From Solirubrobacteraceae bacterium (GTDB lineage: Bacteria; Actinomycetota; Thermoleophilia; Solirubrobacterales; Solirubrobacteraceae), in assembly GCA_017882455.1 (NCBI GenBank), contig JADGPL010000017.1:16890-80889 (forward strand): DNA of 64,000 nt, given 5' to 3'. The translations under genes were made by a program, and so were the position numbers. The notes below the pieces were generated by a model that was not told the DNA's origin, ran no database searches, and saw only the letters and a program-made list of their open reading frames with translations. Position 1 is the stretch's first letter. The number at the start of each line of letters is the position of its first letter. This document shows, in pieces, positions 1-9,453 of the stretch.

Positions 1-2
1 TG

Positions 3-617
3 GACGCGCTCCCGGGCCCGGCCGAGCGCGAGGCGCCTCCTGCGCGGGTCGAGCTCGATCCGCCCGCCGCCGGCGATGAGCTCACCGGCGGGGAAGTGCA
101 CGCGACCCTTGCCGAGCTCTTCCCGGAGGACGGGATCGTCGTGCTCGAGTCTCCGTCGAGCACGGTGGCGCTGCGCAACCAGCTGCGCCTGTCGCGTCCC
201 GGCTCCTACTACTTCAGCGCCAGTGGCGGGCTCGGATTCGGGCTCTCGGCCGCGCTCGGGGTGCAGCTCGCCCAGCCGCAGCGCCAGGTCGTGTGCGTGC
301 TCGGCGAGGGCTCGGCGCAGTATGCGATCACCGCCTTCTGGACGGCCGCGGCCTACGAGATCCCCGTCAAGTTCCTGGTTCTGCGCAACAACGAGTACTC
401 GATCCTGAAGTGGTTCGCCTCGCTCGAGAACGTGACCGGCGCGCCGGCTCTGGACCTGCCCCGCCTCGACGTGGCGGCGACGGCGCGCAGCTACAACGTC
501 CCGGCGACGAGCGTCGCCGGGCGCGAGGAGCTCCACGGCGCCCTCGCCGACGCCCTCGCGCAGGATGGCCCGCGACTCGTGCAGGTCGACGTCGCCGCCG
601 GGATGGCGCTCGCTTGA
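3..617 (+). CDS. Thiamine-pyrophosphate enzyme, benzoylformate decarboxylase-like, C-terminal part (truncated by window edge)
   Basis: Frame is open to the left edge. GGLGFGLSAALGVQLAQPQRQVVCVLGEGSAQYAITAFWTAAAYEIPVKFLVLRNNEYSILKWFA resembles the TPP-binding C-terminal domain of MdlC-type enzymes. Confidence 0.8.
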   Translation, partial: DALPGPAEREAPPARVELDPPAAGDELTGGEVHATLAELFPEDGIVVLESPSSTVALRNQLRLSRPGSYYFSASGGLGFGLSAALGVQLAQPQRQVVCVLGEGSAQYAITAFWTAAAYEIPVKFLVLRNNEYSILKWFASLENVTGAPALDLPRLDVAATARSYNVPATSVAGREELHGALADALAQDGPRLVQVDVAAGMALA

Positions 618-3565
618 GCAGGCGCACGCCACTGCTCGCACCGGACACGCGCCGCATCGGGCGCCCGTCGGGCCCGCCCGCGCGAGACCGCGCGCCCGAC
701 GAGCTCGCCGCCGGAACGCCCGAGCCGTTGCGGGGCGATCTGATCTCGCTGCTCGGCCCCGAGCGGGTGCTCAGCCGAGCGATCGACCTGATCGCCTACG
801 CATCCGACGCGAGTCCCTACCGGCGGTTGCCGGCGGTCGTGGTCATCGCTCACGACGCCGCCGACGTGGGCAAGGTGCTCGCCTACGCGCGGCGCAGCGC
901 CATCCCGGTCAACTTCCGCGGCGGCGGGACGAGCCTCAACGGACAGGCCCAGACCGACGGGATCATGATCGACGTCCGGCGCTGGTTCTCCGGCGTGAAG
1001 GTCGAGGAGGGTGGCGCGCGGGCGCGGCTTGCGCCCGGGACCCTGCTGGGGCTGGCCAACAGGCTGCTCGAGCGCCACGGATACAAGCTCGGCCCCGACC
1101 CGGCCAGCAAAGACATCGCCACGGTCGGCGGGGTGATCGCCAACAACTCCGGCGGCATGCGCTGCGGGGTGAGCTGGGACCCCTACTCGACGGTCGAGTC
1201 GATGACGCTGGTGCTCGCCTCCGGAACGGTCATCGACACGGCGGCAGTGGACGGCGAGGCGCGCTTCGCGGCGGCCGAGCCCGAGCTGGCGGCCGGCCTG
1301 CTCGCGCTACGGGAGGAGCTGCTGGCGGACGGGGAGCTGGCGGAGCGGGTGAGGCGCAAGTACGAGATCAAGAACGTCACCGGCTACAGGCTGTGCGCGC
1401 TGCTCGACGCCGACACGCCGCTGGAGATCTTCCGCCGCCTCGTCGTCGGATCGGAGGGCACGCTCGCGTTCATCGCCGAGGCGGTCATGCGCACGCGTCC
1501 CGAGCCGGTGCACACCACCCTGGCTTGGGCGCATTTCCCGGACATCGACAGCGCGGCCGAGGTCGTGCCGGCGCTGGTCGCGGCGGGCGCCCGCGCGACC
1601 GAGCTGATGGTCGCCCCGGCGCTGATAGCAGCCGCCTGGAGCCTGCCGGGCACGCCCGAGCACTGGCGCGAGCTGCCGCCCGAGTCGGCCGCTCTGATCG
1701 TCGAGCTCGGAGGCGCCGACGAGCACGAGCTCGATGCGAGCGAGGCCGCCGCCGAAGCGGCCCTGGCAGGGCACGAGCTGATCGCAGCAGCGACCTTCAC
1801 GCGCGAGGCCGAGGAGATCGAGATGGCGTGGAGGGTGCGCGAGGGCCTCTTCGGGCTGGTGGGACGGCTGCGGATGCCGGGGAGCGCGCTGATCATCGAG
1901 GACGTCTGCGTGCGCCCTGAGCGGATCGCCGAGTGCGCTCGCGACCTGCAGGCGCTGCTCGGCAAGCACGCCTTCCTGGTGGGGGTCGCCGGGCACGCCT
2001 CGGCCGGGAACCTGCACTTCCAGCTGACGCCCGACTTCGCCAAGGCCGAGGATGTGGAGCGCTACGAGGCCTTCATGGAGGAGCTGGTCGAGCTGATCGT
2101 CGGAAAGTACGACGGCTCGTTGAAGTCCGAGCACGGGACCGGCGTGAACATGGCCCCCTACGTGGAGCGCGAGTGGGGGGCGAAGGCCACGGCGATGATG
2201 TGGCGCGTCAAGGAGCTGGCCGACCGCGACGGGGTGCTCAACCCCGGAGTGGTGCTCAACCGGGACGCGGGCATCCACCTCAAGCACCTGAAGACCCAGC
2301 CCGAGATCGAGGAGGGCGCCACGCACTGCGTCGAGTGCGGGTTCTGCGAGCCGGTCTGCCCGAGCCGCAACGTCACCACCACCCCTCGCCAGCGGATCGT
2401 GATCAGGCGCGAGATGGCGCGCCAGACCGAGGGCTCGCCGGTCTATGAGGCGTTGCTGGCCGACTACGAGCACGACGCCCTGCAGACGTGTGCGGCCGAC
2501 GGAAGCTGCCTGGGCGCCTGTCCGGTGGCGATCGACACGGGTGAGCTGATGAAGGAGCTCCGCCGGCGCGAGCGCAGCGAGCGCGAGGAAGCGGTGGCGC
2601 TCGCCGTGGCCAGGCGCTACGCGCTCGTCGAGCGCGCGGCGCGCATCGGGCTCGCCGGAGCCCGCGTGGTCGGGGAGGCGCTCGGAGCGGACACGCCGGC
2701 CCGGGTCTCGGAGCTGATCAGACGGCGCGTGAGCAGCGAGCTCGTGCCCACGCTCCCTGCGAGCATGCCGTCCGCCGCGCCCGCTCGCCTGCCGGCCACG
2801 GCGCACGCGGGGGCCGCAGCCGTCTATCTGCCGGCCTGCCTCAACCGCATCTTCGGCAACCCGCCCGGGCGCGAGCGCGAGCTCTCGCTTCCCGAGGCGC
2901 TCGTCGCGGTCTCCGAGCGGGCAGGCCTGCCCGTCTGGATCCCCGCCGATGTCGCCGGACACTGCTGCGCCACGCCCTGGAGCTCGAAGGGTTACCGCGG
3001 CGGGCAGGATCACATGGCGGGCAAGACCGCGGCGGCGCTGTGGCGCTGGAGCGACGGCGGGCGCCTGCCGGTGGTGATCGACGCGAGCTCCTGTGCGCAG
3101 GGACTGATCGAGGACGTCGGACCCCGCCTGCGCGAGGCAGAGCGCGAGCGCTTCGAGCAGATCGAGATCCTCGACTCGATCGCCTGGGTGCACGACCGGC
3201 TGCTGGGGGGGCTGCAGGTGGAGAGCAAGGTCGCTTCGGCGGCGGTCCACCCGACCTGCGCGGCATCCCAGATGGGACTGTCTGGGAAGCTCGAGGCGAT
3301 CGCACGCGAGCTCGCCGAGGAGGTCCTCGTCCCAGCCGCGAGCGGTTGCTGCGGGATGGCGGGCGATCGCGGGCTGCTGCACCCCGAGCTTCCGGCCTCG
3401 GCGTTGCGCGATGTCGCGATCGAGCTCGCCCAGCACGACATCGAGGAGCACCTGTGCAGCAATCGCACCTGTGAGATCGGACTGCAGCTCCTCACGGGTG
3501 CTCCCTATGGCTCCTTCGTGCTGCTGCTCGAGCGCCTGACGCGGCCCGGGCCAGTGCTGGGCTGA
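614..3565 (+). CDS. FAD-linked oxidase with C-terminal 4Fe-4S and CCG domains (D-lactate/glycolate dehydrogenase type)
   Basis: FAD-binding PCMH-type region (FRGGGTSLNGQAQTDGIMID, GGVIANNSGGMRCG), CVECGFCEPVCPSRN Fe-S motif and CCATPWSSKGYRGG/CCGMAGDRG CCG motifs. TTG start at 614 overlaps the upstream TGA. Confidence 0.88.
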   Translation: MSRRTPLLAPDTRRIGRPSGPPARDRAPDELAAGTPEPLRGDLISLLGPERVLSRAIDLIAYASDASPYRRLPAVVVIAHDAADVGKVLAYARRSAIPVNFRGGGTSLNGQAQTDGIMIDVRRWFSGVKVEEGGARARLAPGTLLGLANRLLERHGYKLGPDPASKDIATVGGVIANNSGGMRCGVSWDPYSTVESMTLVLASGTVIDTAAVDGEARFAAAEPELAAGLLALREELLADGELAERVRRKYEIKNVTGYRLCALLDADTPLEIFRRLVVGSEGTLAFIAEAVMRTRPEPVHTTLAWAHFPDIDSAAEVVPALVAAGARATELMVAPALIAAAWSLPGTPEHWRELPPESAALIVELGGADEHELDASEAAAEAALAGHELIAAATFTREAEEIEMAWRVREGLFGLVGRLRMPGSALIIEDVCVRPERIAECARDLQALLGKHAFLVGVAGHASAGNLHFQLTPDFAKAEDVERYEAFMEELVELIVGKYDGSLKSEHGTGVNMAPYVEREWGAKATAMMWRVKELADRDGVLNPGVVLNRDAGIHLKHLKTQPEIEEGATHCVECGFCEPVCPSRNVTTTPRQRIVIRREMARQTEGSPVYEALLADYEHDALQTCAADGSCLGACPVAIDTGELMKELRRRERSEREEAVALAVARRYALVERAARIGLAGARVVGEALGADTPARVSELIRRRVSSELVPTLPASMPSAAPARLPATAHAGAAAVYLPACLNRIFGNPPGRERELSLPEALVAVSERAGLPVWIPADVAGHCCATPWSSKGYRGGQDHMAGKTAAALWRWSDGGRLPVVIDASSCAQGLIEDVGPRLREAERERFEQIEILDSIAWVHDRLLGGLQVESKVASAAVHPTCAASQMGLSGKLEAIARELAEEVLVPAASGCCGMAGDRGLLHPELPASALRDVAIELAQHDIEEHLCSNRTCEIGLQLLTGAPYGSFVLLLERLTRPGPVLG

Positions 3566-3569
3566 GGCA

Positions 3570-4361
3570 TCAGCCGCGGCGGTGGCGCCCGGCGGGCGCT
3601 GGACGCGGGCAGGGTACCTTGGCGGACGCGCTCGTGTGAGTGCCGTCGAGGAAGCCGACGGCGGCGGTGAAGGGCCAGCCCCCCCGCGGACAGCTCGAGG
3701 GCAGGCGCACGCCCCGCGGGCGATAGGCGACGCTGCGGCCGCGTTCGCGGCGGTAGTAGATGAGATGTTCGGGCCCGATCGCCGCATGCAGGCGCACCAC
3801 GGAGACGTAGGGCGCTTCGGGGAGGCTCGCGATCAACGGCGGTTCGATCGCCACGCTCCCGCCGAACGGCGCGTGTGCGTCGAGCAGCAGCGCGGGCAGC
3901 GCGAGATGGGCCACGATCGGGCTCGATCCCTCGACGTAGAACGTCAGCGCGAAGCGTTCGTCCTTGGTTTCCGCGCGCACGATCGCAACGCGTGCGCTCT
4001 CGCGAACGATCGACTGGCCGACCGGGATCTCGACGGTGGCGCTGCCCGTGCCCATGTGGGCGTCCGAGCGGCAGCCGGCGGGTCCGCGCAGCTGCAACGT
4101 CGTGGGCGTGCAGGCGTCCAGCCCGAGGCCGCTGACGACGATGCCGACATTGCCGGGGTAGCGCAGCGTGACGGCGGTGAGCGGAGAGGGCACCCCGCCG
4201 CCCGGCGCAGTGATCGCGAAGTCGAACCCGATCGTGGTCTGCTCGTCGAGGCGGTCCGGCTTGAGGCTCGCGTGGAGCCGAAGCGACTCCCTGGCCTGGG
4301 CCGGCGCCGCCAGGGTGGCGGCGCCGAGCGCCGCCAACAGTGCGATGCGGGCGCCCCTCAT
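3570..4361 (-). CDS. Secreted hypothetical protein
   Basis: Signal peptide MRGARIALLAALGAATLAAPAQA; 1 bp from the upstream gene on the same strand. Confidence 0.65.
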   Translation of the reverse strand: MRGARIALLAALGAATLAAPAQARESLRLHASLKPDRLDEQTTIGFDFAITAPGGGVPSPLTAVTLRYPGNVGIVVSGLGLDACTPTTLQLRGPAGCRSDAHMGTGSATVEIPVGQSIVRESARVAIVRAETKDERFALTFYVEGSSPIVAHLALPALLLDAHAPFGGSVAIEPPLIASLPEAPYVSVVRLHAAIGPEHLIYYRRERGRSVAYRPRGVRLPSSCPRGGWPFTAAVGFLDGTHTSASAKVPCPRPAPAGRHRRG

Positions 4362-4362
4362 C

Positions 4363-4887
4363 TCAGTAGAGGAGCGTGCCGGTGGTCTGGACTGTCATGT
4401 CGTAGGTGTTGCGGTTGAGGATCCCGTAGAAGCCGCCGCGGCCGTGCGCGTGGGCGTAGCGGCCGGTGCCGCCCGTCGCCACCAGCCAGCCGCCGAAGCT
4501 CTGATACAGCCCCGACCCGTGCACGGCCGCGCGGGCGTGCCCGTTGATCGAGCCACCGTGCACGTAGATCGTGAAGTTGGCGGTCAAGGTCGCCGTGATG
4601 TTGCAGTTGGCGCGCATTGCGCCCGGAAAGGTCCCCAATGCGGAGCCTTCCTCGTACAGCCACGATCCCGAGCTGCGATTTTCGTTGTAGCGCAGGTGCG
4701 CTGTGTCGGCCGTGCTCACCGAGCGGGCCGCCCGCGCCCGCAGTGGAGCCCCCGCGCCGGCTATGGGCGCCGTCCACGCGAGCACGCCCGCGACCGCGAG
4801 CAGCGCGCTCAGGAGTGTCGCGACGGTCCCTCCACCGCCGCTTGGTTTGATGATTGCCATCAACATTGGCGCCTTGCTGTCCGGCAC
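4363..4887 (-). CDS. Secreted hypothetical protein, Gly/Tyr-rich beta-type
   Basis: Hydrophobic N-terminal segment; GGWLVATGGTGRYAHAHGRGGFYGILNRNTYDMTVQTTGTLLY pattern. Start may be at an internal Met (MAIIKPSGG). Confidence 0.6.
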   Translation of the reverse strand: MPDSKAPMLMAIIKPSGGGGTVATLLSALLAVAGVLAWTAPIAGAGAPLRARAARSVSTADTAHLRYNENRSSGSWLYEEGSALGTFPGAMRANCNITATLTANFTIYVHGGSINGHARAAVHGSGLYQSFGGWLVATGGTGRYAHAHGRGGFYGILNRNTYDMTVQTTGTLLY

Positions 4888-4971
4888 ACGGAAGCGTTCG
4901 GCGGGATGATACCTGCCGCCGGTGGCCGCTCTCGCCGCTGGAGGAGACGCAGGAGGGGCGGGCTCTCGGGG

Positions 4972-5670
4972 TCATCTGCCGCCAAATCGGCGCCTGCGTG
5001 CGCCGAACTCGGCCAGCGCCCGTTCCAGGTGGGCGCGGCTGAAATCGGGCCACAGCTCGTCGCTGAACACGAGCTCCGAATAGGCGGACTGCCACAGCAG
5101 GAAGTTCGACAGGCGCCGCTCGCCCCCCGTGCGGATGATCAGGTCCGGGTCGTGCATGTCGGGCGCATAGAGGCAGCTGCGGAAAGCCTCCTCGGTGTCT
5201 CCGCGCAGCTGCTTGGCCGCGTCGATGATCTCGGCGCGCCCGCCGTAGTTGAACGCCACGTAGAGGGTGATGAGCTCGTTCGCGGCGGTCAGCGCTTCGG
5301 CCCGCTCCATCTCCGCCAGCAGCTCCGCCCCGGCGCCGGCGCGGCGCCCGATGAAGCGCATGCGCACGTTGTGTCGATTGAGCTCAGGCGCCTCGCGGGC
5401 GATCCGGCGGGCCAGCATCGAGATCAGGCCGTGCACCTCCGCGGGCGGGCGCGACCAGTTCTCGGTCGAGAACGAGTACACGGTCAGCTGCTCGATTCCG
5501 AGCTCGACGGCGTCACGCAGCCGGGCCTTGAGCGTGTCGGCGCCGGCGTCGTGACCGGCGTTGACCGACAGGCGGCGCGCGTGCGCCCAGCGGCCGTTGC
5601 CGTCGGTGATGATCGCCACGTAGCGCGCGATCCCCACGATCGAGCCGTCCCACAGCGCGGGGGCGCTCAT
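4972..5670 (-). CDS. uppS: cis-Prenyltransferase (isoprenyl transferase, UppS family)
   Basis: DGNGRWA, YSFSTENWSRP, FNYGGRAEI, DLIIRTGGERRLSNFLLWQSAYSEL and WPDF motifs. ATG at 5670 overlaps the upstream gene stop (ATGA). Confidence 0.9.
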   Translation of the reverse strand: MSAPALWDGSIVGIARYVAIITDGNGRWAHARRLSVNAGHDAGADTLKARLRDAVELGIEQLTVYSFSTENWSRPPAEVHGLISMLARRIAREAPELNRHNVRMRFIGRRAGAGAELLAEMERAEALTAANELITLYVAFNYGGRAEIIDAAKQLRGDTEEAFRSCLYAPDMHDPDLIIRTGGERRLSNFLLWQSAYSELVFSDELWPDFSRAHLERALAEFGARRRRFGGR

Positions 5671-6881
5671 GGCCCGAGCCCCGCCGGGGCCGTCGAATCC
5701 CGGCGCCCGAGACCACGCAGGCGCTTGGCGGCACGCCACGCGTGCATCACCGCGAGCGTCGGGACGATCAGCGGCCGCAGATGGGCGGTCGTCCGCCTGG
5801 TCGCGGTGCGGGCGAAGGCGCTCTTGGCCGTGGGAGCGGAGGTGTAGTAGGCGACGATCCCCACGATCGTCATCACGTGGTGCGGACCGTTGGGCACGCA
5901 CCGTGCCCGCGCGACGGCGTCGTGGACCACACGCTCCAGGCGCTCCTGCAGGACCTCGGGGTCCTCGTAGAGGCGTACATATCCCGGGTGTCCGGCGGCA
6001 GCGTCGCGGTCGTAGTCGATGAGGCTGTCCAGCACGGTGGGGAGCACCGAGATCGAGAGGTATGCACGGTCGAGCTCGGCGGCCTGAGCGCGGGTCGTGC
6101 GGCGGTCGGCGGCGGCGGCGATCAGCGCGTGCGCCCCGAGCACCGAGGAGGCGGCGCCGGCCAGGAACTCACGCCACTCGAGCGTCGTGCCCACGGCCTG
6201 TGCCGTTGCCCAGCGCTCGAGCTGCTCGGGCTCGGCGAGCGAGCTCGAGTGGATGCGCAGCTGCGCCTCGCCGCTGCGCGCCGCCGCGCGCACCAGCAGG
6301 TCGGACAGCCTCGCCGCCGCGGGCAGCCCGGCGAGCGCGAAGCGCACCGTGGAGACCAGCTCGTCGAGATATCCGCTCGTGTCGGAGCTGGGATGGTCGC
6401 GGAAGTACTCGCCCCTGCGCTGGGTCGTCACGGAGACGGCGTCCGTGAACGCCCCGAACAGGCGCTCGCCGGCTCCCGGGCACTCGTGCGCGGGAGCCTC
6501 GGTCAGGCCGTCGAGATAGTCGAAGATGATCTCCAGGGCCACGATCGCCTTGACGACTCGCCGGCGGTGGACGGGGGGCGCGAGCGTCGCGAGCGTCGCC
6601 GCCACCTCCGCGTTGAAGCCCTCCTCCGCGAGCTTCTCCAGAGCGAGGCCGCGCAGGGCCGGGTCTGGGATCGCGTGGGCTCGTCGATTCCAGTGGGCCA
6701 GCTGCTCGCGCACGATCGGGGCCACGCTCGACCAGTACCGCGCATTGGCACGCACGAGGGCCACGGCGGCGTGCGCCGAGAGGCCCGCCTCCAGGAGCCC
6801 GGAGGCGGCTGGGACGCGCGGTGTGCGCAGCACCCAAGGGGGTGGGAGTGGCGTGGCGGCGAGCGTCGGCGGCCTACTCAT
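5667..6881 (-). CDS. DUF2600 / YtpB-like class IB terpene synthase family protein
   Basis: HWNRRAHAIPDPALRGLALEKL, ALEIIFDYLDGLTEAP and LPTVLDSLIDYDRD align by eye with B. subtilis YtpB (tetraprenyl-beta-curcumene synthase). Confidence 0.82.
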   Translation of the reverse strand: MSRPPTLAATPLPPPWVLRTPRVPAASGLLEAGLSAHAAVALVRANARYWSSVAPIVREQLAHWNRRAHAIPDPALRGLALEKLAEEGFNAEVAATLATLAPPVHRRRVVKAIVALEIIFDYLDGLTEAPAHECPGAGERLFGAFTDAVSVTTQRRGEYFRDHPSSDTSGYLDELVSTVRFALAGLPAAARLSDLLVRAAARSGEAQLRIHSSSLAEPEQLERWATAQAVGTTLEWREFLAGAASSVLGAHALIAAAADRRTTRAQAAELDRAYLSISVLPTVLDSLIDYDRDAAAGHPGYVRLYEDPEVLQERLERVVHDAVARARCVPNGPHHVMTIVGIVAYYTSAPTAKSAFARTATRRTTAHLRPLIVPTLAVMHAWRAAKRLRGLGRRDSTAPAGLGP

Positions 6882-9453
6882 CGAGTGCGAGCGTGGGGGA
6901 GACCCGCGATGCCGACCAACCGGGGACGGCGGCGATGAGCAGCACGATCACGATCACAACCGCCAGGATCTCGAACGGGCGCCCGCTCGCCGCGAGGCTC
7001 GCGACCGGGAATCCCGTGACGTGCTTGAGGTACCCGTCGATGACCACCTGGCCATAGATGCCGGCTATCGCTCCGGAGATGCATCCGGCGCTCAGCATCA
7101 GGAGCGCTTCGATCATGAGGATGCGGCGCAGGCGTGGAGCGCGCACGCCGGAGAGTCGCAGCGCGGCGAACGAAGGACGGCGCTGCCAGACGCTCGAGCC
7201 CAGCGCTGCTGCCATCGCGAGGATCGCGGCCACCACGAGCAGGGTCGAGATCTCGCCGAGTCGGCTGAGGCCGGCGCTCGTCAGCGTGTCGATCCGCATT
7301 TCGCGTGTGTGGGCGCTCGATACCTCGAGCCCGCTGTCAGGACCCAGGGCTCGAGCGATAGCCGATCGCGCCCGTGTGAGGCTCGTGCCGGGGAGCAGCT
7401 CCACCCCCAGCGCGGTCGGTTCTCGTGTTTCCCACAAGCGGCTGTAGTCGCCGGTGCCCATGAAGATCACCCCTGGGCTCCACGCGAGATTCGTGGTGGT
7501 GGCGGCGAGGCGGAAGCGCGCCTGGCCGGATGGCGTCGGAAGCGTGAGCGCACCGCCCGGCTTGACGTGGTGCTGTTCGGCGATCTGCTCGGAGACGGCG
7601 ATCCATCCGCCTTCGCCGAGCCGCGTGACCGCGGAGGGCCAGCCTCCCTGGATCGTCTGGCTGCGCAGCACGCTGCTGCTCGCGCCCGCTGGACGGGCGA
7701 TAAGCCACGTTCGCCTGTCACCGAATTCGAGAAAGCCGCCCTGGAAGGCGCGGACGTGGGCGACGCCCGGAACCGCGGCGATCCGTCTTGCATAGTCGTC
7801 GGCGGCGAAGGTGACAGTGGCCTGGTTGTCTTCCGGGTTGGCGACCCACAGCTGCGCGTCCGCCGCGTAGCTGTGTGCGAAACCGTCGATACCACGAAGC
7901 AGGTCATCTCGAGAGCCGCCCAGCGCGATTCCGCCGAAGATAGCGACGGCGCCGGTCGCCGCAAGCGCGAGCGAGCGCAGCGTCGCCGCCTTCAGCGAGG
8001 TGAGCGAGACCTGCAGGCTGGTCAGCATCTGGCAGTGACCTGCCACCCATGCACCTGCTCGCAGGATGCCGGCGAACACCAATGGAACCGCGAGCACAGT
8101 GGCCAGCGCGAGGACTCCGCTGGCCATCAGCGCAAGCGACGGGCGCGAGGCGTAGAGCACGCTCGTCAGCGCCAGCAGGCCGAGGGCGGCGAGGCCCAGG
8201 CGCCGCTGGGTTCGCCCGCTGAGAGTGTTTCCAGGCGAGCCGTCTTCGAAGTACACGGCGTCCATCGCGCGTCCGCCGCGCATGTCGAGCAGCGGCACGG
8301 CCGAGGCGAGGAACGTGGCGAGGATGCCGCCGATCAGCGAGAGCAGCAGCGGCGTGGTGCCGACGATCGTGTTCGTGCCGAGCGTGAACGCCTCGGCGAG
8401 GTACCCCGAGGACTGGTGGAAGACGCCCAGCGACAGCGCATAGCCGCCCAGCAGACCGACGAGCGAAGCCGTGATCCCGAGGCAGAGGGCCTGGAAGACG
8501 ACGATCTGGACGATCGCGATCCGCTTGGTGCCGATCAGGCGCAGCTCGGCGATCGCCTGCCTGCGCTCGGGCACCGTGAGGAGCATGGCGTTGAACGCGA
8601 ACAGGAACCCGAGCAGCGCGCTGATCGCGGCGAAGAAGCCGCTGGCCTGGTCACTCGGCCTGAGCGCCTGGTCCAGCAGGGCGATGTCGGCATCCGCTGG
8701 CGCCACCGTCAAACGTCCGCCGGCGACCCGCTCGAGCGCTGCGCGCACCTGCGCCTCGCGCCCGGGACGCGTCTTGACCAGTATGCGCGTGAGGCGCCCG
8801 CGCAGGCCCGCCAGGCGTTGGAGGCGCGCGAGCGGAATGATCGCGACCCGCGCCTGGGAGAGGGCGCCAGCAGCTTCCGGGCCGAGCACCGCCGCCACCT
8901 TCAGCCGGTGGGCGGTGCCGCGCAGCTCCAGAGAGACCGTGGCGTTGCCCGAGGCGCTCGTCCCGAGCTCGGTTGCCGCGGTCCTGCTGAGCGCGATCGA
9001 CCCGTTCGAGAACACCGCGATCGGAAGCGTGTGCGCGAGCCCGTTCAGCAGCCCGAAGCTGAGGTTCGTGCCGGCCACGTTGATGGTCTCCCGCCGGCCG
9101 TGCGAGCCTGTGATCGTGGCGGTCTGTTCGAGCAGGGGCGCAGCCTGTGCGACGCCGGGCAGGTGCTTGACCTCGCTGAGCAGCCGCTCCTCCAGGCCGG
9201 CCGAGTCGCGCGCGCGAAGCTGCAGGCTGGCGGGCCCGGCGACCGCGTGAACCACTTCCCGGGCCGATCCGGCGACGCTGCCGTTGGCGATCAGCGCAGC
9301 GAACACGAGCGCCACGCCGCTCGCCACGCCGAGGCCGGCGAGCAGCTCCTGCACGCCGTGGACCCGCAGGCGTCGACGGTAGAGGTAGGCCAGGGCGTAG
9401 GGACGCAGCAGACCCCTCGCGCCGAGAGGCCTGGAGCGCACTGACGGGCTCAC
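6874..9453 (-). CDS. ABC transporter permease, FtsX/MacB type (859 aa)
   Basis: Large multi-TM protein with an extracytoplasmic region; FtsX-like ends; directly overlaps ATPase gene 9450..10181. Confidence 0.85.
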   Translation of the reverse strand: MSPSVRSRPLGARGLLRPYALAYLYRRRLRVHGVQELLAGLGVASGVALVFAALIANGSVAGSAREVVHAVAGPASLQLRARDSAGLEERLLSEVKHLPGVAQAAPLLEQTATITGSHGRRETINVAGTNLSFGLLNGLAHTLPIAVFSNGSIALSRTAATELGTSASGNATVSLELRGTAHRLKVAAVLGPEAAGALSQARVAIIPLARLQRLAGLRGRLTRILVKTRPGREAQVRAALERVAGGRLTVAPADADIALLDQALRPSDQASGFFAAISALLGFLFAFNAMLLTVPERRQAIAELRLIGTKRIAIVQIVVFQALCLGITASLVGLLGGYALSLGVFHQSSGYLAEAFTLGTNTIVGTTPLLLSLIGGILATFLASAVPLLDMRGGRAMDAVYFEDGSPGNTLSGRTQRRLGLAALGLLALTSVLYASRPSLALMASGVLALATVLAVPLVFAGILRAGAWVAGHCQMLTSLQVSLTSLKAATLRSLALAATGAVAIFGGIALGGSRDDLLRGIDGFAHSYAADAQLWVANPEDNQATVTFAADDYARRIAAVPGVAHVRAFQGGFLEFGDRRTWLIARPAGASSSVLRSQTIQGGWPSAVTRLGEGGWIAVSEQIAEQHHVKPGGALTLPTPSGQARFRLAATTTNLAWSPGVIFMGTGDYSRLWETREPTALGVELLPGTSLTRARSAIARALGPDSGLEVSSAHTREMRIDTLTSAGLSRLGEISTLLVVAAILAMAAALGSSVWQRRPSFAALRLSGVRAPRLRRILMIEALLMLSAGCISGAIAGIYGQVVIDGYLKHVTGFPVASLAASGRPFEILAVVIVIVLLIAAVPGWSASRVSPTLALDE

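Noticed and set aside
1307-3787. 826-aa minus-strand ORF
   Set aside because: Antisense to the clearly conserved FAD/Fe-S dehydrogenase; Arg/Ala/Gly/His-rich composition typical of spurious high-GC frames.
6526-9444. 972-aa plus-strand ORF
   Set aside because: Antisense to DUF2600 and FtsX genes; no recognisable domain, biased composition.
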